From JANWXD01 sp035575135 (GTDB taxonomy: Bacteria > Acidobacteriota > Terriglobia > Bryobacterales > Bryobacteraceae): 64,000 nt of DNA. The notes beneath the pieces were generated by a model that was not told the DNA's origin, did no database searches, and was given only the letters and a program-made list of their open reading frames with translations. The stretch covers positions 1 to 64,000 of the forward strand of contig DATLYE010000075.1 in assembly GCA_035575135.1 (NCBI GenBank), given 5' to 3'. Below, one piece after another: positions 9,247 to 19,763 of this stretch. A program made the position numbers and the translations under genes. Position 1 is the stretch's first letter. Each line of letters opens with the position of its first letter.

Positions 9247-9993
9247 TCAATCCCCGGCCCGGGTCTCGACACCCAGGGTGAAGGTCTCGCCCAGATAGAT
9301 GCGTTTGACTTCCGGGTCGCGCCCCAGCGCCTCGGGGCTACCGGCGCGGAAGATCCGGCCGTTATTGATGATGTAAGCCCGGTCGGTGACCGCCAGCGTC
9401 TCGCGGACGTTGTGATCCGTCACCAGGATCCCGATGCCGTTGCGCCGCAGGTCAAAAATGATGCGCTGCAATTCCAGCACCTGAATGGGGTCGATTCCGG
9501 AAAACGGCTCATCCAGCAGCAGAAAGGATGGTTCCAGCACGAGGGACCGGGCGATCTCCACGCGGCGCCGCTCCCCGCCGGAAAGCGAATAGCCCTTGTT
9601 CTGGCGGACCCGTTCCAATCCCAACATTTCGATGAGGCTCGAGAGGCGTTCCCGCCGCTCATGCGCGCGGAGCGGCAGCGTCTCGAGGATCGCCATCAGA
9701 TTTTCCTCCACCGTGAGCCGGCGAAAGACCGAAGGCTCCTGCGGCAGGTAGCTGATGCCCCGCCGGGCCCGCTGGTACATCGGCAGTCGGGTGATATCCT
9801 CGTCGTCCAGCATCACGCGGCCGGAATCCGGGCTGACGAGGCCGACGATGATGTGAAACGTGGTGGTCTTGCCCGCCCCGTTGGGGCCCAGCAGACCCAC
9901 CACCTCCCCCTGCTCCACAAGCAGGGACACGTCGTCCACGACTTTCCGCCCGCCGAAAGTTTTGGAGATTTCGCAGGTCTGGAGCTTGCGCAT
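9247..9993 (-). CDS. lptB: LPS export ABC transporter ATPase LptB
   Basis: A 248-residue ABC ATPase that powers lipopolysaccharide extraction from the inner membrane with LptF/G and LptC. Walker A GPNGAGKTTT is near residue 37, the signature YSLSGGERRRVEIAR near 138, Walker B FLLLDEPFSGIDP near 158 and the switch His in VTDHNVRE near 195. The LptB-typical DDEDITRLPMYQRARRGISYLPQEPS segment is present. It begins eight bases after the LptC/A-like gene, indicating one transcription unit. An alternative TTG at 9996 directly precedes the ATG. Confidence 0.95.
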   Translation of the reverse strand: MRKLQTCEISKTFGGRKVVDDVSLLVEQGEVVGLLGPNGAGKTTTFHIIVGLVSPDSGRVMLDDEDITRLPMYQRARRGISYLPQEPSVFRRLTVEENLMAILETLPLRAHERRERLSSLIEMLGLERVRQNKGYSLSGGERRRVEIARSLVLEPSFLLLDEPFSGIDPIQVLELQRIIFDLRRNGIGILVTDHNVRETLAVTDRAYIINNGRIFRAGSPEALGRDPEVKRIYLGETFTLGVETRAGD

Positions 9994-10000
9994 CAAATGG

Positions 10001-12235
10001 TCACTTCTTGCGGATCCGGCTCACGGCGGGACGCTCCGCGCCTCCCTCCACGAGCAGCCTATCATCGTCGGGGAACCAGGTCAATTGACGGCCGCGCGTG
10101 GCCCCCCGGAGACTGTCGCGGAACATGGGCTCGCCGCCCCAAAGGACAATCTTTTCTTCATCTGCCTGGTAGACGGCATGTTCAGCGGACGCCCGGCGCA
10201 GCCGGTCCGGGGCGGCCTGGACGATCTCGACGGCGCCTTCGGCGTCGGCCCGCTCCAGCCGTGAGGCGCCGTCACCCTCGGCCAGGTGGGCCACGAGCCG
10301 TGCCGCCATCACCGTGGTCTGGCGGCGCACCATCCGGATCCCTCCGGAAAAGGCCGCCACGCGTGTTTGGTCGTTGTAGGCGAGCTCCGGGGCCTCGATG
10401 ACCACAAGGGCAGGCAAACCCGGCCCGTCCTTTCGCGGGGGGACCTCGGCGAACTGGGCGACGACGCTGCCGCGCGCCATCAGCGTCCGCTTGCGCCGGT
10501 CAATTTCAATCAGCTGTGCCCGGATCCGGTTGGTGCCCTGCCAGACCACCGCCCGGCCCTCGAACCGCAACAGCCGGTTATGGTCGGCGGCGGTCATGCG
10601 GTCCGCCTGAGCCTGGAAGGCATCCTCCGAATCGAGCAGGCCCGAGGTTGCCGGCTTCTTCCGCTCCGGAAGGCGGGAGGCGGTGACGGCGCCCTCGGCG
10701 AGGGTATCCCCGGTTCGCTGGTCGAGCAGGATGCGGTCGGCCGCGATCGTCCCGGCAGCATCCCATACGCGCGCACTGCCTTCGAGAACGATCCGGTCCT
10801 CGGCAGCCTCGAGCACGGCGCGTTCGGCGCGTCCTTTGCGCTCGCCCTCTTCATAACGGAACTCGCCTTCCTGCACGAGGGACCGGAGAGCCTGCGTGCC
10901 GGGAGCAAACTCGGCGCGCAGCCGGCGGCTCCAGGTCCGTGCGGGGGGCAGCGGGGCCCGCACGGGCATCTCGGGCGGATCGCTTTGCGTGAACGCGCTG
11001 TCAGCTTCCAGGGCGCGCACACGGTTGTCCGCCCCGTAGTAGATCCGCAGGCGCTCGCCCGCCAGCGTGCGCCGCCTCTGATGCGGGGAAGCAGGTCGTA
11101 ACGCCATCCGCCCCGGCGCGTGCGTCTCGATGGCTTCGATTTCACGCCCGCCCGGACGCATGGCCAGGTGGACCACTTCGCTTTCGAGCACCCGCTTGTC
11201 CGGAGCCGGTTCCCCGCGGGCGGGCGCCTGGGATTCGACGATCACCCGGCCGCGCGCCCACACCGAGCCCAGCTCCTGATCGCCTCCCACGGCGCGGTAG
11301 TGCATCTCGATGCGGTCGGCGGCCACCGCGGTCTGGGCGGCGCCGTCACGCGCGAGCAGGCGGGCACGCTGTTCTGCCTCGATGCGTTCGATCTGCCCGT
11401 TGCGGCTCCAATGGACAAACACGAGCCCCGCGGCATATTCAAGCAGGCGCGAGCCGTGCGCATCGCGCCCGCGCGCGTCCCTGGCTTCGACGCGCCGGAG
11501 CGCGTGTTCCTCCAGCCACACGATGGCCTGCCCCGCTTCGATTTCCATCGGACCGCGGCGGAAGCGCGACCAGGGCAAAAGCAGGATTGCGGAATCGCGC
11601 TCTTTGTAAAGCATCTCCCCGGCCTGGACCGTCAGCACAGGCTCTGCCGGTCCGCTCTGCCAAGAGACTTCCGCGCCGGAGCGCAGGTGCAATTCGCGCG
11701 CGCCGGGGTCGTAGGAGGCGCCGATACAACTGCCTCTGCCGCCTTCAAACTCGAAGGTGGTCGCACGGTCGGTCGTGACTTTTCCGGTCTTGCTTTCCAG
11801 CGTGACCCCGGAACTGCGAATACGAAAGTGCCGTCCCGCGGGGACGCCCGTAGCGGGCAAACCCAGAAGCACATCCACTTCGCCTTCCGAGTACAGGACG
11901 CCGCGCTCGGTGTCGAATTCGGCGCGACGGCTGGTGACCAGGTCCATCCGCGCACAGTCCTTCTGGTAGAGCCGCAGCTCCACGTCTTCGAGCTCAAAGC
12001 GCGAAGGTTCCCGGATCTGCCGGAAACTGCGTGCGCGCACCGAAACCACCGGGCACGGACGCCCTTCGCTGTAGGACCATTCCCAGTTGCTGGCTGCGGC
12101 GCTCAGCTTGGGAGGCAGCCGGGGAGGCGGTGAAGGCGCCTGGCGCTGCTGGGCGCTGCGCCGTTCGTAGTAAAGATACGCGACCGCACCCACCAGGACC
12201 GTGATCACGAGGGGCAGCAGGCTGGTGCGGCGCAT
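10001..12235 (-). CDS. LptC/LptA-like LPS transport protein (fused, OstA-type repeats)
   Basis: A 744-residue membrane-anchored periplasmic protein. A hydrophobic segment at about residues 6-23 (LLPLVITVLVGAVAYLYY) anchors it, and the rest is beta-rich with repeated short units such as ARGRVIVESQ, EGSARVWDAAGTIAADRILLDQRTGD and RMTAADHNRLLRFEGRAVVW. These are typical of LptC and OstA/LptA beta-jellyroll modules. The length is three to four times that of E. coli LptC or LptA, so it probably combines both roles in the LPS bridge. Position directly upstream of lptB supports this. The boundary between LptC-like and LptA-like parts cannot be fixed by eye. Confidence 0.75.
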   Translation of the reverse strand: MRRTSLLPLVITVLVGAVAYLYYERRSAQQRQAPSPPPRLPPKLSAAASNWEWSYSEGRPCPVVSVRARSFRQIREPSRFELEDVELRLYQKDCARMDLVTSRRAEFDTERGVLYSEGEVDVLLGLPATGVPAGRHFRIRSSGVTLESKTGKVTTDRATTFEFEGGRGSCIGASYDPGARELHLRSGAEVSWQSGPAEPVLTVQAGEMLYKERDSAILLLPWSRFRRGPMEIEAGQAIVWLEEHALRRVEARDARGRDAHGSRLLEYAAGLVFVHWSRNGQIERIEAEQRARLLARDGAAQTAVAADRIEMHYRAVGGDQELGSVWARGRVIVESQAPARGEPAPDKRVLESEVVHLAMRPGGREIEAIETHAPGRMALRPASPHQRRRTLAGERLRIYYGADNRVRALEADSAFTQSDPPEMPVRAPLPPARTWSRRLRAEFAPGTQALRSLVQEGEFRYEEGERKGRAERAVLEAAEDRIVLEGSARVWDAAGTIAADRILLDQRTGDTLAEGAVTASRLPERKKPATSGLLDSEDAFQAQADRMTAADHNRLLRFEGRAVVWQGTNRIRAQLIEIDRRKRTLMARGSVVAQFAEVPPRKDGPGLPALVVIEAPELAYNDQTRVAAFSGGIRMVRRQTTVMAARLVAHLAEGDGASRLERADAEGAVEIVQAAPDRLRRASAEHAVYQADEEKIVLWGGEPMFRDSLRGATRGRQLTWFPDDDRLLVEGGAERPAVSRIRKK

Positions 12236-12349
12236 GCTGTCTTCACTCTAGCAAAAGCGCGCCGGGCGCTTGCCCGGGCAGTCCAAGCGACGCGCCGTCT
12301 GGAGTCAAGTTTGTTAATTAGCTATTTTCCAACAGGTTACGAAAAAATC

Positions 12350-12376
12350 TTGTCACTCCTTGGGTCAGTGTGCTAA
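12350..12376. promoter_or_regulatory. CIRCE-like HrcA operator
   Basis: The left arm TTGTCACTC and right arm GTGTGCTAA are separated by nine bases. Against the consensus TTAGCACTC-N9-GAGTGCTAA this is two mismatches on the left and one on the right, with the exact canonical spacing. Overlap with the promoter predicts repression by HrcA and heat-shock derepression of groESL. No hrcA gene is in this window. Confidence 0.7.
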
Positions 12377-12379
12377 TAA
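12350..12379 (+). promoter_or_regulatory. Putative sigma-70 promoter of groESL
   Basis: The -35 TTGTCA at 12350-12355 and the -10 TAATAA at 12374-12379 are separated by 18 bases, about 80 bases before groES. The element coincides with the CIRCE-like inverted repeat, as is usual for HrcA-controlled chaperonin operons. Confidence 0.6.
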
Positions 12380-12457
12380 TATCAAGTGGACCCGGCGCTC
12401 GCCGGTCCGCCGTATTGAGTACCCACGTCGAATCACCAATGAGGGAGGTTTCGCTCG

Positions 12458-12769
12458 ATGAACATCCGTCCTCTGTATGACCGCATCGTAGTCAAGCGCA
12501 TCGAGGAAAAGGAGACGGTCAAAGGCGGCATCATCATCCCGGACACCGCCAAGGAAAAGCCCCAGGAAGGCGAGGTGGTCGCCGTCGGCAAGGGCAAACG
12601 GCTGGAGGATGGCAAGCTGGTTCCGCTGGATGTGAAGGTCGGCGACCGGATCCTTTTCGGGAAGTATTCCGGTAACGAGATCAAGATTGATGACCAGGAG
12701 TATCTGATCATGCGCGAAGACGAGGTCCTCGGAGTGATCGAGGACACCGCGCAGAAGGCGACAGCGTAA
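12458..12769 (+). CDS. groES: Co-chaperonin GroES
   Basis: A 103-residue GroES lid protein. It opens with MNIRPLYDRIVVKRIEEKE, has the mobile-loop segment KGGIIIPDTAKEKPQEG near residues 25-42, and ends in the conserved ILFGKYSGNEIKIDDQEYLIMREDEVLGVIE. GGGAGG lies upstream of the ATG. It is followed 14 bases later by groEL, and both are controlled by the promoter/CIRCE region about 80 bases upstream. Confidence 0.98.
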   Translation: MNIRPLYDRIVVKRIEEKETVKGGIIIPDTAKEKPQEGEVVAVGKGKRLEDGKLVPLDVKVGDRILFGKYSGNEIKIDDQEYLIMREDEVLGVIEDTAQKATA

Positions 12770-12783
12770 GGAGGGAACAGGAG

Positions 12784-14406
<1,623 letters not shown>

Positions 14407-14416
14407 GGCGCTTTAC

Positions 14417-14457
14417 GGGCGGGTCCGGCATCCGCTGCCGGCCCGCCCTTTTTGTCT
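14417..14457 (+). terminator. Rho-independent terminator of groESL
   Basis: GGGCGGGTCCGGCA (14417-14430) pairs with TGCCGGCCCGCCC (14436-14448) with one bulged T and a five-base loop, followed by TTTTTGTCTTT. It starts 11 bases after the groEL stop. The 14458-14667 stretch after it holds nothing recognisable. Confidence 0.9.
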
Positions 14458-14667
14458 TTCCACTCCTGCCGGCATCGCGTCGGACCGCCGCGCACGGGCG
14501 GGATTCACCTTCCCTCACTGGGCGGTCACAGCGTCGCCCGCGTCCGCCGGGAGCGCGATGCGTGAAGCTGGTCCGCGGAAGTCACCGATCCGAGAGCAAC
14601 GCTTGACGACCACTCTCAGGCCGAGCTGCGCCAAACCGCACGCCGCGGTTCCGGTCTCCCGCAGCCT

Positions 14668-15420
14668 TCACGGTTCGAACTTCACGCGCGATTCGGCGCC
14701 GAACCGCCGGTAGTCCGCGTACGAAATTCGAAGCCGGATGCGCTGAGGCCCGCTGCGGAACGGCAGCACGTCATCGGCGAAAGTGTAAACCGGAAACCAG
14801 TGCCTGCCGTCGACCAGAGCGCGCAGCGTCGTGAATCGCGGGAACAGGTTCTCTTTGCCGCCGCGATATAACGGCGGCACCGCCTGCCCTTCCATCCGTA
14901 CAATCGAAAAATCTTGCTGGCTCACCCAGAGGAGCCCGTCAAAGAGGCGCTGGCCCTCCAGGATCTGACGAGGGCGGATCTGCAACAACCAGCATGCCAC
15001 GCCGTCTACGAACTCCTCTCCCCGGTAGCGAGCTTCATAGCTCCAGAGGCGGTCAGGGGTCAAGAGCAGCGGCTGCACTTCGCGCAAATCGCGGAAGTCT
15101 TCCGGCGTCAGCAGCAGGCGCGTCAGGGTATTGACAGGGCCGTAAGTCACGCGTTCGATGCGTTCGCTTTCCGGCGAGAAGATGACCTCGCGGACCTCCC
15201 GGTACTCGCCCGTTTTGCGTCCCTTCGCGTCCAGCTCTTCGAACACCACCGTCTGCCGGTAGAGATAGTGGCGCCGCTCCCGCTCGTTTTCGGCTTCCCG
15301 TTCGGCCACGCGCCGCAGCAGACCGGGCGGCGGATCGCCTCCGCAGCAGGCCGCAGCGAACACGAATGCTAAGATGAACCGGATGCGCCCGCTCCGCCGC
15401 TTCCAGTGGACGCTCGCCAT
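14668..15420 (-). CDS. Exported LolA/outer-membrane-lipoprotein-sorting-like protein
   Basis: A 250-residue protein of uncertain function. Residues 1-26 (basic stretch then FILAFVFAAACC) look like a signal peptide, possibly a lipoprotein signal given the two cysteines. The rest is beta-rich with YLYRQTVVFEELDAKGRKTGEYREVREVIFSPESERIERV, a pattern seen in proteins related to LolA/LppX sorting factors. A role in binding or carrying lipid or lipoprotein in the periplasm is inference. The predicted start overlaps the first 47 bases of the divergent CPBP gene; a later GTG is the only obvious alternative and would shorten the signal peptide. Confidence 0.5.
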   Translation of the reverse strand: MASVHWKRRSGRIRFILAFVFAAACCGGDPPPGLLRRVAEREAENERERRHYLYRQTVVFEELDAKGRKTGEYREVREVIFSPESERIERVTYGPVNTLTRLLLTPEDFRDLREVQPLLLTPDRLWSYEARYRGEEFVDGVACWLLQIRPRQILEGQRLFDGLLWVSQQDFSIVRMEGQAVPPLYRGGKENLFPRFTTLRALVDGRHWFPVYTFADDVLPFRSGPQRIRLRISYADYRRFGAESRVKFEP

Positions 15421-16366
15421 TGTGTGGACCTTCCTCTGTGCAGCCGGATGGATCTATGCTCACCAACAGCATATCCCTTTGCGCGTCGCCGTTCCGGTGA
15501 TCGCAGCCTTCCTTTGGGAAGCCTCCTTCTACCTTGTTCCGGGATTCGAGACCGTGCGCCGCCGTCTGGAAGCCCGGTGGAGGCCGCCCGCGCTCGCCGC
15601 CGGATTTGCAGCCAGCGCCGTGATTCCCTACTGCGCCTACAGTCTGCCATGCGGTGTCTTCCGCTTCGATTCCTTCATGCTGCTGGCGGCGCTGGCGCTG
15701 AGCGCCGCCTTTTGGTACGTGGTGCTTCCGCGCACGGGTGCGGCCGACGCCGGCTTCCTTGTTTTTGCAGCCGCCGTGATGCTGGCGCGCATCTTCCCGG
15801 CGGTCTATGCCAGCCCGGTTGCAGGCCTGGAGATCGCGATTCTCGGACAACTGATGTGGATCCGACTCGGCGTGGTCGTGATGCTGCTGATCCGCAGGGC
15901 CGAGGGAACGGGCTTCGGTTTTCTGCCCACCGGCCGGGACTGGCGCATCGGAGTGTGGCATGCGCTGCTGTTTCTCCCCATCGGCTTGCCGCTGACGATG
16001 GGATTGGGCCTGATTCGCTTTCGCCCCGCCGAGATGGCGCCCGCCGAAGCCGCGCTGGCGGCAGCCGGCACATTCTTGGGAATGCTCTGGGTGGTGGCGT
16101 TGTCGGAGGAGTTTTTCTTTCGGGGCTTGCTCCAGCAGTGGCTCGGAGCGTGGCTGGCAAGCCAACGCGCGGGCCTCGTCGGGGCTTCCGTGTTGTTCGG
16201 ACTCGCACACCTGCCCTTTCGCGAATTCCCCAACTGGCGCTTCGCCCTGGTTGCGGCTGTGGCGGGCGTCTTTTACGGGCGCGCCTTTCAGCAGGCCGGG
16301 AGCGTACGGGCCTCCATGGTGAGCCACGCCGTGGTCAACACCGTGGCGAGGATGCTCTTCGCATGA
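15374..16366 (+). CDS. CPBP-family intramembrane metalloprotease
   Basis: A 330-residue polytopic membrane protein with about eight hydrophobic segments. The C-terminal CPBP (Rce1/CAAX-protease-like) motifs are present: EEFFFRG near residue 252, FGLAHLPF near residue 276 and SMVSHAVVN near residue 315. Glu-Glu and the later histidines are the family's catalytic residues. Bacterial members process prenylated or bacteriocin-type peptides or serve in immunity; the substrate here is unknown. It converges with the acyl-CoA dehydrogenase gene three bases downstream. A second ATG nine bases in is possible. Confidence 0.85.
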   Translation: MNRMRPLRRFQWTLAIVWTFLCAAGWIYAHQQHIPLRVAVPVIAAFLWEASFYLVPGFETVRRRLEARWRPPALAAGFAASAVIPYCAYSLPCGVFRFDSFMLLAALALSAAFWYVVLPRTGAADAGFLVFAAAVMLARIFPAVYASPVAGLEIAILGQLMWIRLGVVVMLLIRRAEGTGFGFLPTGRDWRIGVWHALLFLPIGLPLTMGLGLIRFRPAEMAPAEAALAAAGTFLGMLWVVALSEEFFFRGLLQQWLGAWLASQRAGLVGASVLFGLAHLPFREFPNWRFALVAAVAGVFYGRAFQQAGSVRASMVSHAVVNTVARMLFA

Positions 16367-16369
16367 AAC

Positions 16370-18547
16370 TCAGGAGGGGTAGTCGAGCCTGTCGGGAATG
16401 ACGACGTGCTTGAGAGCCTCGGCGGCACGATCTTTAGCCAGATGTGAGCCGGTCAGACAGCCGTCCAGCCGGGTCCGGAGGCGCACAAAATGTTCCAGCC
16501 CCTCGAAGCGGGCGCACGGGCCCGCCTTGGGCGCGTGCATGCGGGCGGCTGCGGACGTCCGCGCTCCAGCCTCAGCCACGCCCGGAATCAGGGTCTCGAT
16601 CTCGAGCAACTCCTCGCCGCTATAGGCCTCCTGCTCGCCGGGCTCCCAGGAGGGATGAGCCTTGTAGCCGAAGATCAACTGCGAGCAGATGCGCCCGACC
16701 TCCCCGGCGGCCCGGGCGCTTTGCACGTGACACAGATCCGTGAAAAAATCCGCAAGGCCGGCCAGCTGGCGATCTTCGGCCGCCCGTGAAACCAGCTCCA
16801 TCACGTCCAGAATGAAGTAGCGCGTGGCCAGCAGCCAGCACAGCGCATCGGCCAGGGGAAACGTGACGCCCTGGCGCGCACTCTGGTACAGCCGGTCCCC
16901 GTGCGCGTCCGTGGCTTTTTCAAGGTAATTGAGCGTCCACAGCCAGAGCTGCATGGCCGTGGCGAGCGTGCAGGCTCCGGTTCCCGGCCGCTGCGCCGCG
17001 ATCTGACGCATCTCCGCAATCCAATGATGAAACTGCGCCAGGAAGAGCTCGTGCGTCATCGTGAAGCTGAGCTGGCGGCGTTGCACGGCCTCCGGGCCCT
17101 CCAGGGTGGCCTCCAGCTGCGCGTCCATCCATTTGTGCCCGAGAAAGCCTGGGCAGTCTTCGGTAACGCCGGAGGCGCCCATCAGACTCACGGCTTCGCG
17201 CATCATGCCGGCGCCATGGCCGGTGTTCCACAGCTTGCAGGCCGGCGCGAGCACGTCGGCGAGCGCGTCGAGCAGTACGAAGCGGACCATCGGCTTGCCG
17301 CATTCGACGCCGGTCTGCAAGCAGTCGAGCGCCTCTTTGTGGCAGCGCTGCATGGCGCGGACCGCGGCCGCCCCGCGCAAACCTTCCGCCGAAAAGATCC
17401 GGTCCATCTCGCGCTCGAGCGGATCCAGTTCGTCAAACAACCGCGCCGCCGCAAATCCGAGCGAAGCGCTGGCTTCTCCCGCGGCCCAGATGTCCACCAG
17501 CCGGTGCAGCGTGTCCTGTTGCAGTTGCAGGCCGAGCTCGTACAGGGGCGTGCCGGGCTGCGCCGTTTCGGCGCCGCGAAACCGGCTCCGCTGGTAGCGG
17601 ATGATGGGTTCGACGGCAGAGAGCAGTTTGGCGGCGGTCATCAGCCCGACGATGACGCGCGTGCGGCGGAAGACCGCCTCGACGAGCTCGGCGTGGTTGT
17701 AGCGGGGAAGGATCACACCGTCTCGTACGCTGTAGCCTCCCACGATCCGTCCGGCCGGCACGCGCAGCCGGAAGACGGGATCATGCGTCGAGCCGAGCTG
17801 GCGGATGAGTGTACGGGACGGGGCACCCCGGTCGAACACGCCCGGATCGTTTGCCTCGAGCACGACCAGACAGCTTCCGCCGATGCGCGAATCCCCGGAA
17901 TCCACCGCGGCGACGACCAGATTGGCGAACGCCATGTTGCTGATGAAGCGGCCGCGCTTGTCCACTTCGAGGACCGGTTCGCCTCCTTCGGGCCACTCGG
18001 CGACGCGGACCTTGCCGCCGAGCCATTCCGTCTCGGCGCCCGCATAAGGAAGGGGCTCCGTCAGGCAAAACGCCCCGCGCCAGCCGCGGTCCGGCTCGTC
18101 CGGCCCGGAGCGCCGCAAGTAGGTTTTCTGTTGTTCCGGTGTTCCGCGAAGGTAAATGGGCGCGAGCGCCAGGCAGTGGGCCAGACACGTCGCCGCCGCT
18201 CCGGCGTCCACCCAGGCCAGCTCGAAAATGGTGAGCGCGAGAGCGAAGTTTTTCGGCCCCTCGACGAAACCCCCCTCCTGCGGATCCAACAGTACGTTCC
18301 AGATCCCGAACTCGTCAAAAGCCGCAAGCAAGGAGGCCTTCTGGTCGTTCCATTCGTGCGTGTCCCGAGCGCCCTGCCCGAGGATTCCGGCCACACGATG
18401 GCGTGCCAGCGCCCGCACCGTGCGGACGAGTTTTCGCAGCTGTGCGGACTGCCGGTCCCCGAAACGCCACATGATCTGGCGCGCGAAATCCCCCGGCAGG
18501 GTGCGCAAGCTTCCGCGCTCGCCGTGTTCCGGGCCGCTCAACGGCAT
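16370..18547 (-). CDS. Acyl-CoA dehydrogenase family protein
   Basis: A 725-residue flavoenzyme homologue, longer than the ~380-residue classical acyl-CoA dehydrogenases. The N-terminal helical domain is followed by the mid beta-domain with RGAFCLTEP near residue 160 (the FAD-contacting LTEP motif), RFISNMAFANLVVAAV, and a C-terminal helical bundle including RTRVIVGLMTAAKLL and NTGHGAGMMREAVSLMGASGVTEDCP. The extension of ~200 residues after that is helical and resembles the long FadE-like proteins. The substrate is not evident; beta-oxidation or an anaerobic acyl-CoA route are both possible. No other beta-oxidation gene is adjacent. Confidence 0.75.
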   Translation of the reverse strand: MPLSGPEHGERGSLRTLPGDFARQIMWRFGDRQSAQLRKLVRTVRALARHRVAGILGQGARDTHEWNDQKASLLAAFDEFGIWNVLLDPQEGGFVEGPKNFALALTIFELAWVDAGAAATCLAHCLALAPIYLRGTPEQQKTYLRRSGPDEPDRGWRGAFCLTEPLPYAGAETEWLGGKVRVAEWPEGGEPVLEVDKRGRFISNMAFANLVVAAVDSGDSRIGGSCLVVLEANDPGVFDRGAPSRTLIRQLGSTHDPVFRLRVPAGRIVGGYSVRDGVILPRYNHAELVEAVFRRTRVIVGLMTAAKLLSAVEPIIRYQRSRFRGAETAQPGTPLYELGLQLQQDTLHRLVDIWAAGEASASLGFAAARLFDELDPLEREMDRIFSAEGLRGAAAVRAMQRCHKEALDCLQTGVECGKPMVRFVLLDALADVLAPACKLWNTGHGAGMMREAVSLMGASGVTEDCPGFLGHKWMDAQLEATLEGPEAVQRRQLSFTMTHELFLAQFHHWIAEMRQIAAQRPGTGACTLATAMQLWLWTLNYLEKATDAHGDRLYQSARQGVTFPLADALCWLLATRYFILDVMELVSRAAEDRQLAGLADFFTDLCHVQSARAAGEVGRICSQLIFGYKAHPSWEPGEQEAYSGEELLEIETLIPGVAEAGARTSAAARMHAPKAGPCARFEGLEHFVRLRTRLDGCLTGSHLAKDRAAEALKHVVIPDRLDYPS

Positions 18548-18783
18548 ATCCCCGCCCGGTCGCGCTGCGGATCAACCGGCGGCTTCGTTTGAAAAATTAA
18601 GGAGTTACGCCCGCCAACTTGTTTCACTCCGGCAGATCCCCTCCCTGGGGCTGGTCGGTGTTACAGCGATCGTGGTGGGCCTGTGCAGGCGGCGTGCCAC
18701 AGGCGGCGGAAGAAGGAGGCCTCGAAGCGAAGTCACGGCTGCGGAAGAGGCCCGGTTGCCACAGGCGGCCAGCCCGTTGTGGC

Positions 18784-19602
18784 ATGCTGATCCCCGTGGG
18801 GCCGTCCCTGGCGATCCTTATTATTGGTTCCGCCGCATTGCAAGGGATATCCCTGATGCGCAGTGCAGCTCAGGCGCCCGCGGCACTCGAGCAGTTCGAG
18901 CGCGGATCCCGCTTGTTTGATCAACGGCGCTTCACGGAGGCTGTAGTCGCATTCTCCGAAGCCGTCCGCCTGGATCCCGACTTTGCGGCTGCCTGGAAAG
19001 CACTGGGGGCAGCTCACGCTGTCCAGGGCAACTACCGTGACGCAGTCGAGCCGTTCCGCAAGGCCTGCCAATTGAATCCAAGACTCGAGGACGCCTGCTA
19101 TTACCTCGCACGCGCCTTGTATTCGTTGAACCAGTTCGACGCCGCCCTCCAGGCATTCCGGCACGCGCTTACAGTGGACCGGCGCCCTTGGCGTGTGCAC
19201 AATGGCATCGCCCTCACCTTTGAGGCGTTGGGCCGGGCCGAAGAGGCCGAGGTGCATTTCCGCGAAGCCGTCAGAGCGGACGGCGGGGACAGCCGTCCCG
19301 AGGCTGACCCCCGGATTGACTTCGGCGCCTTCCTGTTCCGCCAGGGCCGGGTTGAAGATGCGGTCGCCATGCTCCGTCAGGTGGTTGCCGGCCGCCCCTC
19401 GGCCCGGTCACTTTTCGAGCTCAGCCGCGCGCTCGTTCATTTGGGAGCGCTGGATGAGGCGAGGTCACACCTGGAGCAAGCTGTCCGACGCGATCCGGGC
19501 CATTCGGCCGCCCACCTTTTGCTTGGAAAAGTCTATTTCCGCCTCGGCCGAATCGAGGACGGCGAGCGGCATATCCGGTTAGGCGAGAAGGCATTAGAGT
19601 AG
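18784..19602 (+). CDS. TPR-repeat protein with N-terminal membrane anchor
   Basis: A 272-residue protein. A hydrophobic N-terminus (LAILIIGSAALQGI) suggests a signal anchor, and the remainder is six to seven TPR units such as AVVAFSEAVRLDPDFAAAWKALGAAHAVQG and ARSHLEQAVRRDPGHSAAHLLLGKVYFRLG. TPR arrays are protein-protein scaffolds. The start at 18784 is chosen because the upstream in-frame extension is Arg/Trp-rich and non-repetitive. It lies 160 bases before a TonB-receptor gene that has its own promoter. Confidence 0.7.
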   Translation: MLIPVGPSLAILIIGSAALQGISLMRSAAQAPAALEQFERGSRLFDQRRFTEAVVAFSEAVRLDPDFAAAWKALGAAHAVQGNYRDAVEPFRKACQLNPRLEDACYYLARALYSLNQFDAALQAFRHALTVDRRPWRVHNGIALTFEALGRAEEAEVHFREAVRADGGDSRPEADPRIDFGAFLFRQGRVEDAVAMLRQVVAGRPSARSLFELSRALVHLGALDEARSHLEQAVRRDPGHSAAHLLLGKVYFRLGRIEDGERHIRLGEKALE

Positions 19603-19672
19603 GTGACATTTGTATCTCTACTGTTCTGATAGAGATCGCTGAGGCCCACGGCCAGGGCAGGTCACTTTTTAC

Positions 19673-19701
19673 TTGACGAAACCCCTTACATGATGTATAA
19701 A
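19673..19701 (+). promoter_or_regulatory. Sigma-70 promoter of TonB-dependent receptor
   Basis: TTGACG (19673-19678) and TATAAA (19696-19701) are spaced 17 bases apart, close to consensus, with a start about 60 bases before the receptor ATG. Confidence 0.75.
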
Positions 19702-19763
19702 GTGTGCAATCCGGCGGGTCCGCTTCGCCCGCTCGGGGAAGGACAAAAGCAAAAGGGGGATCC

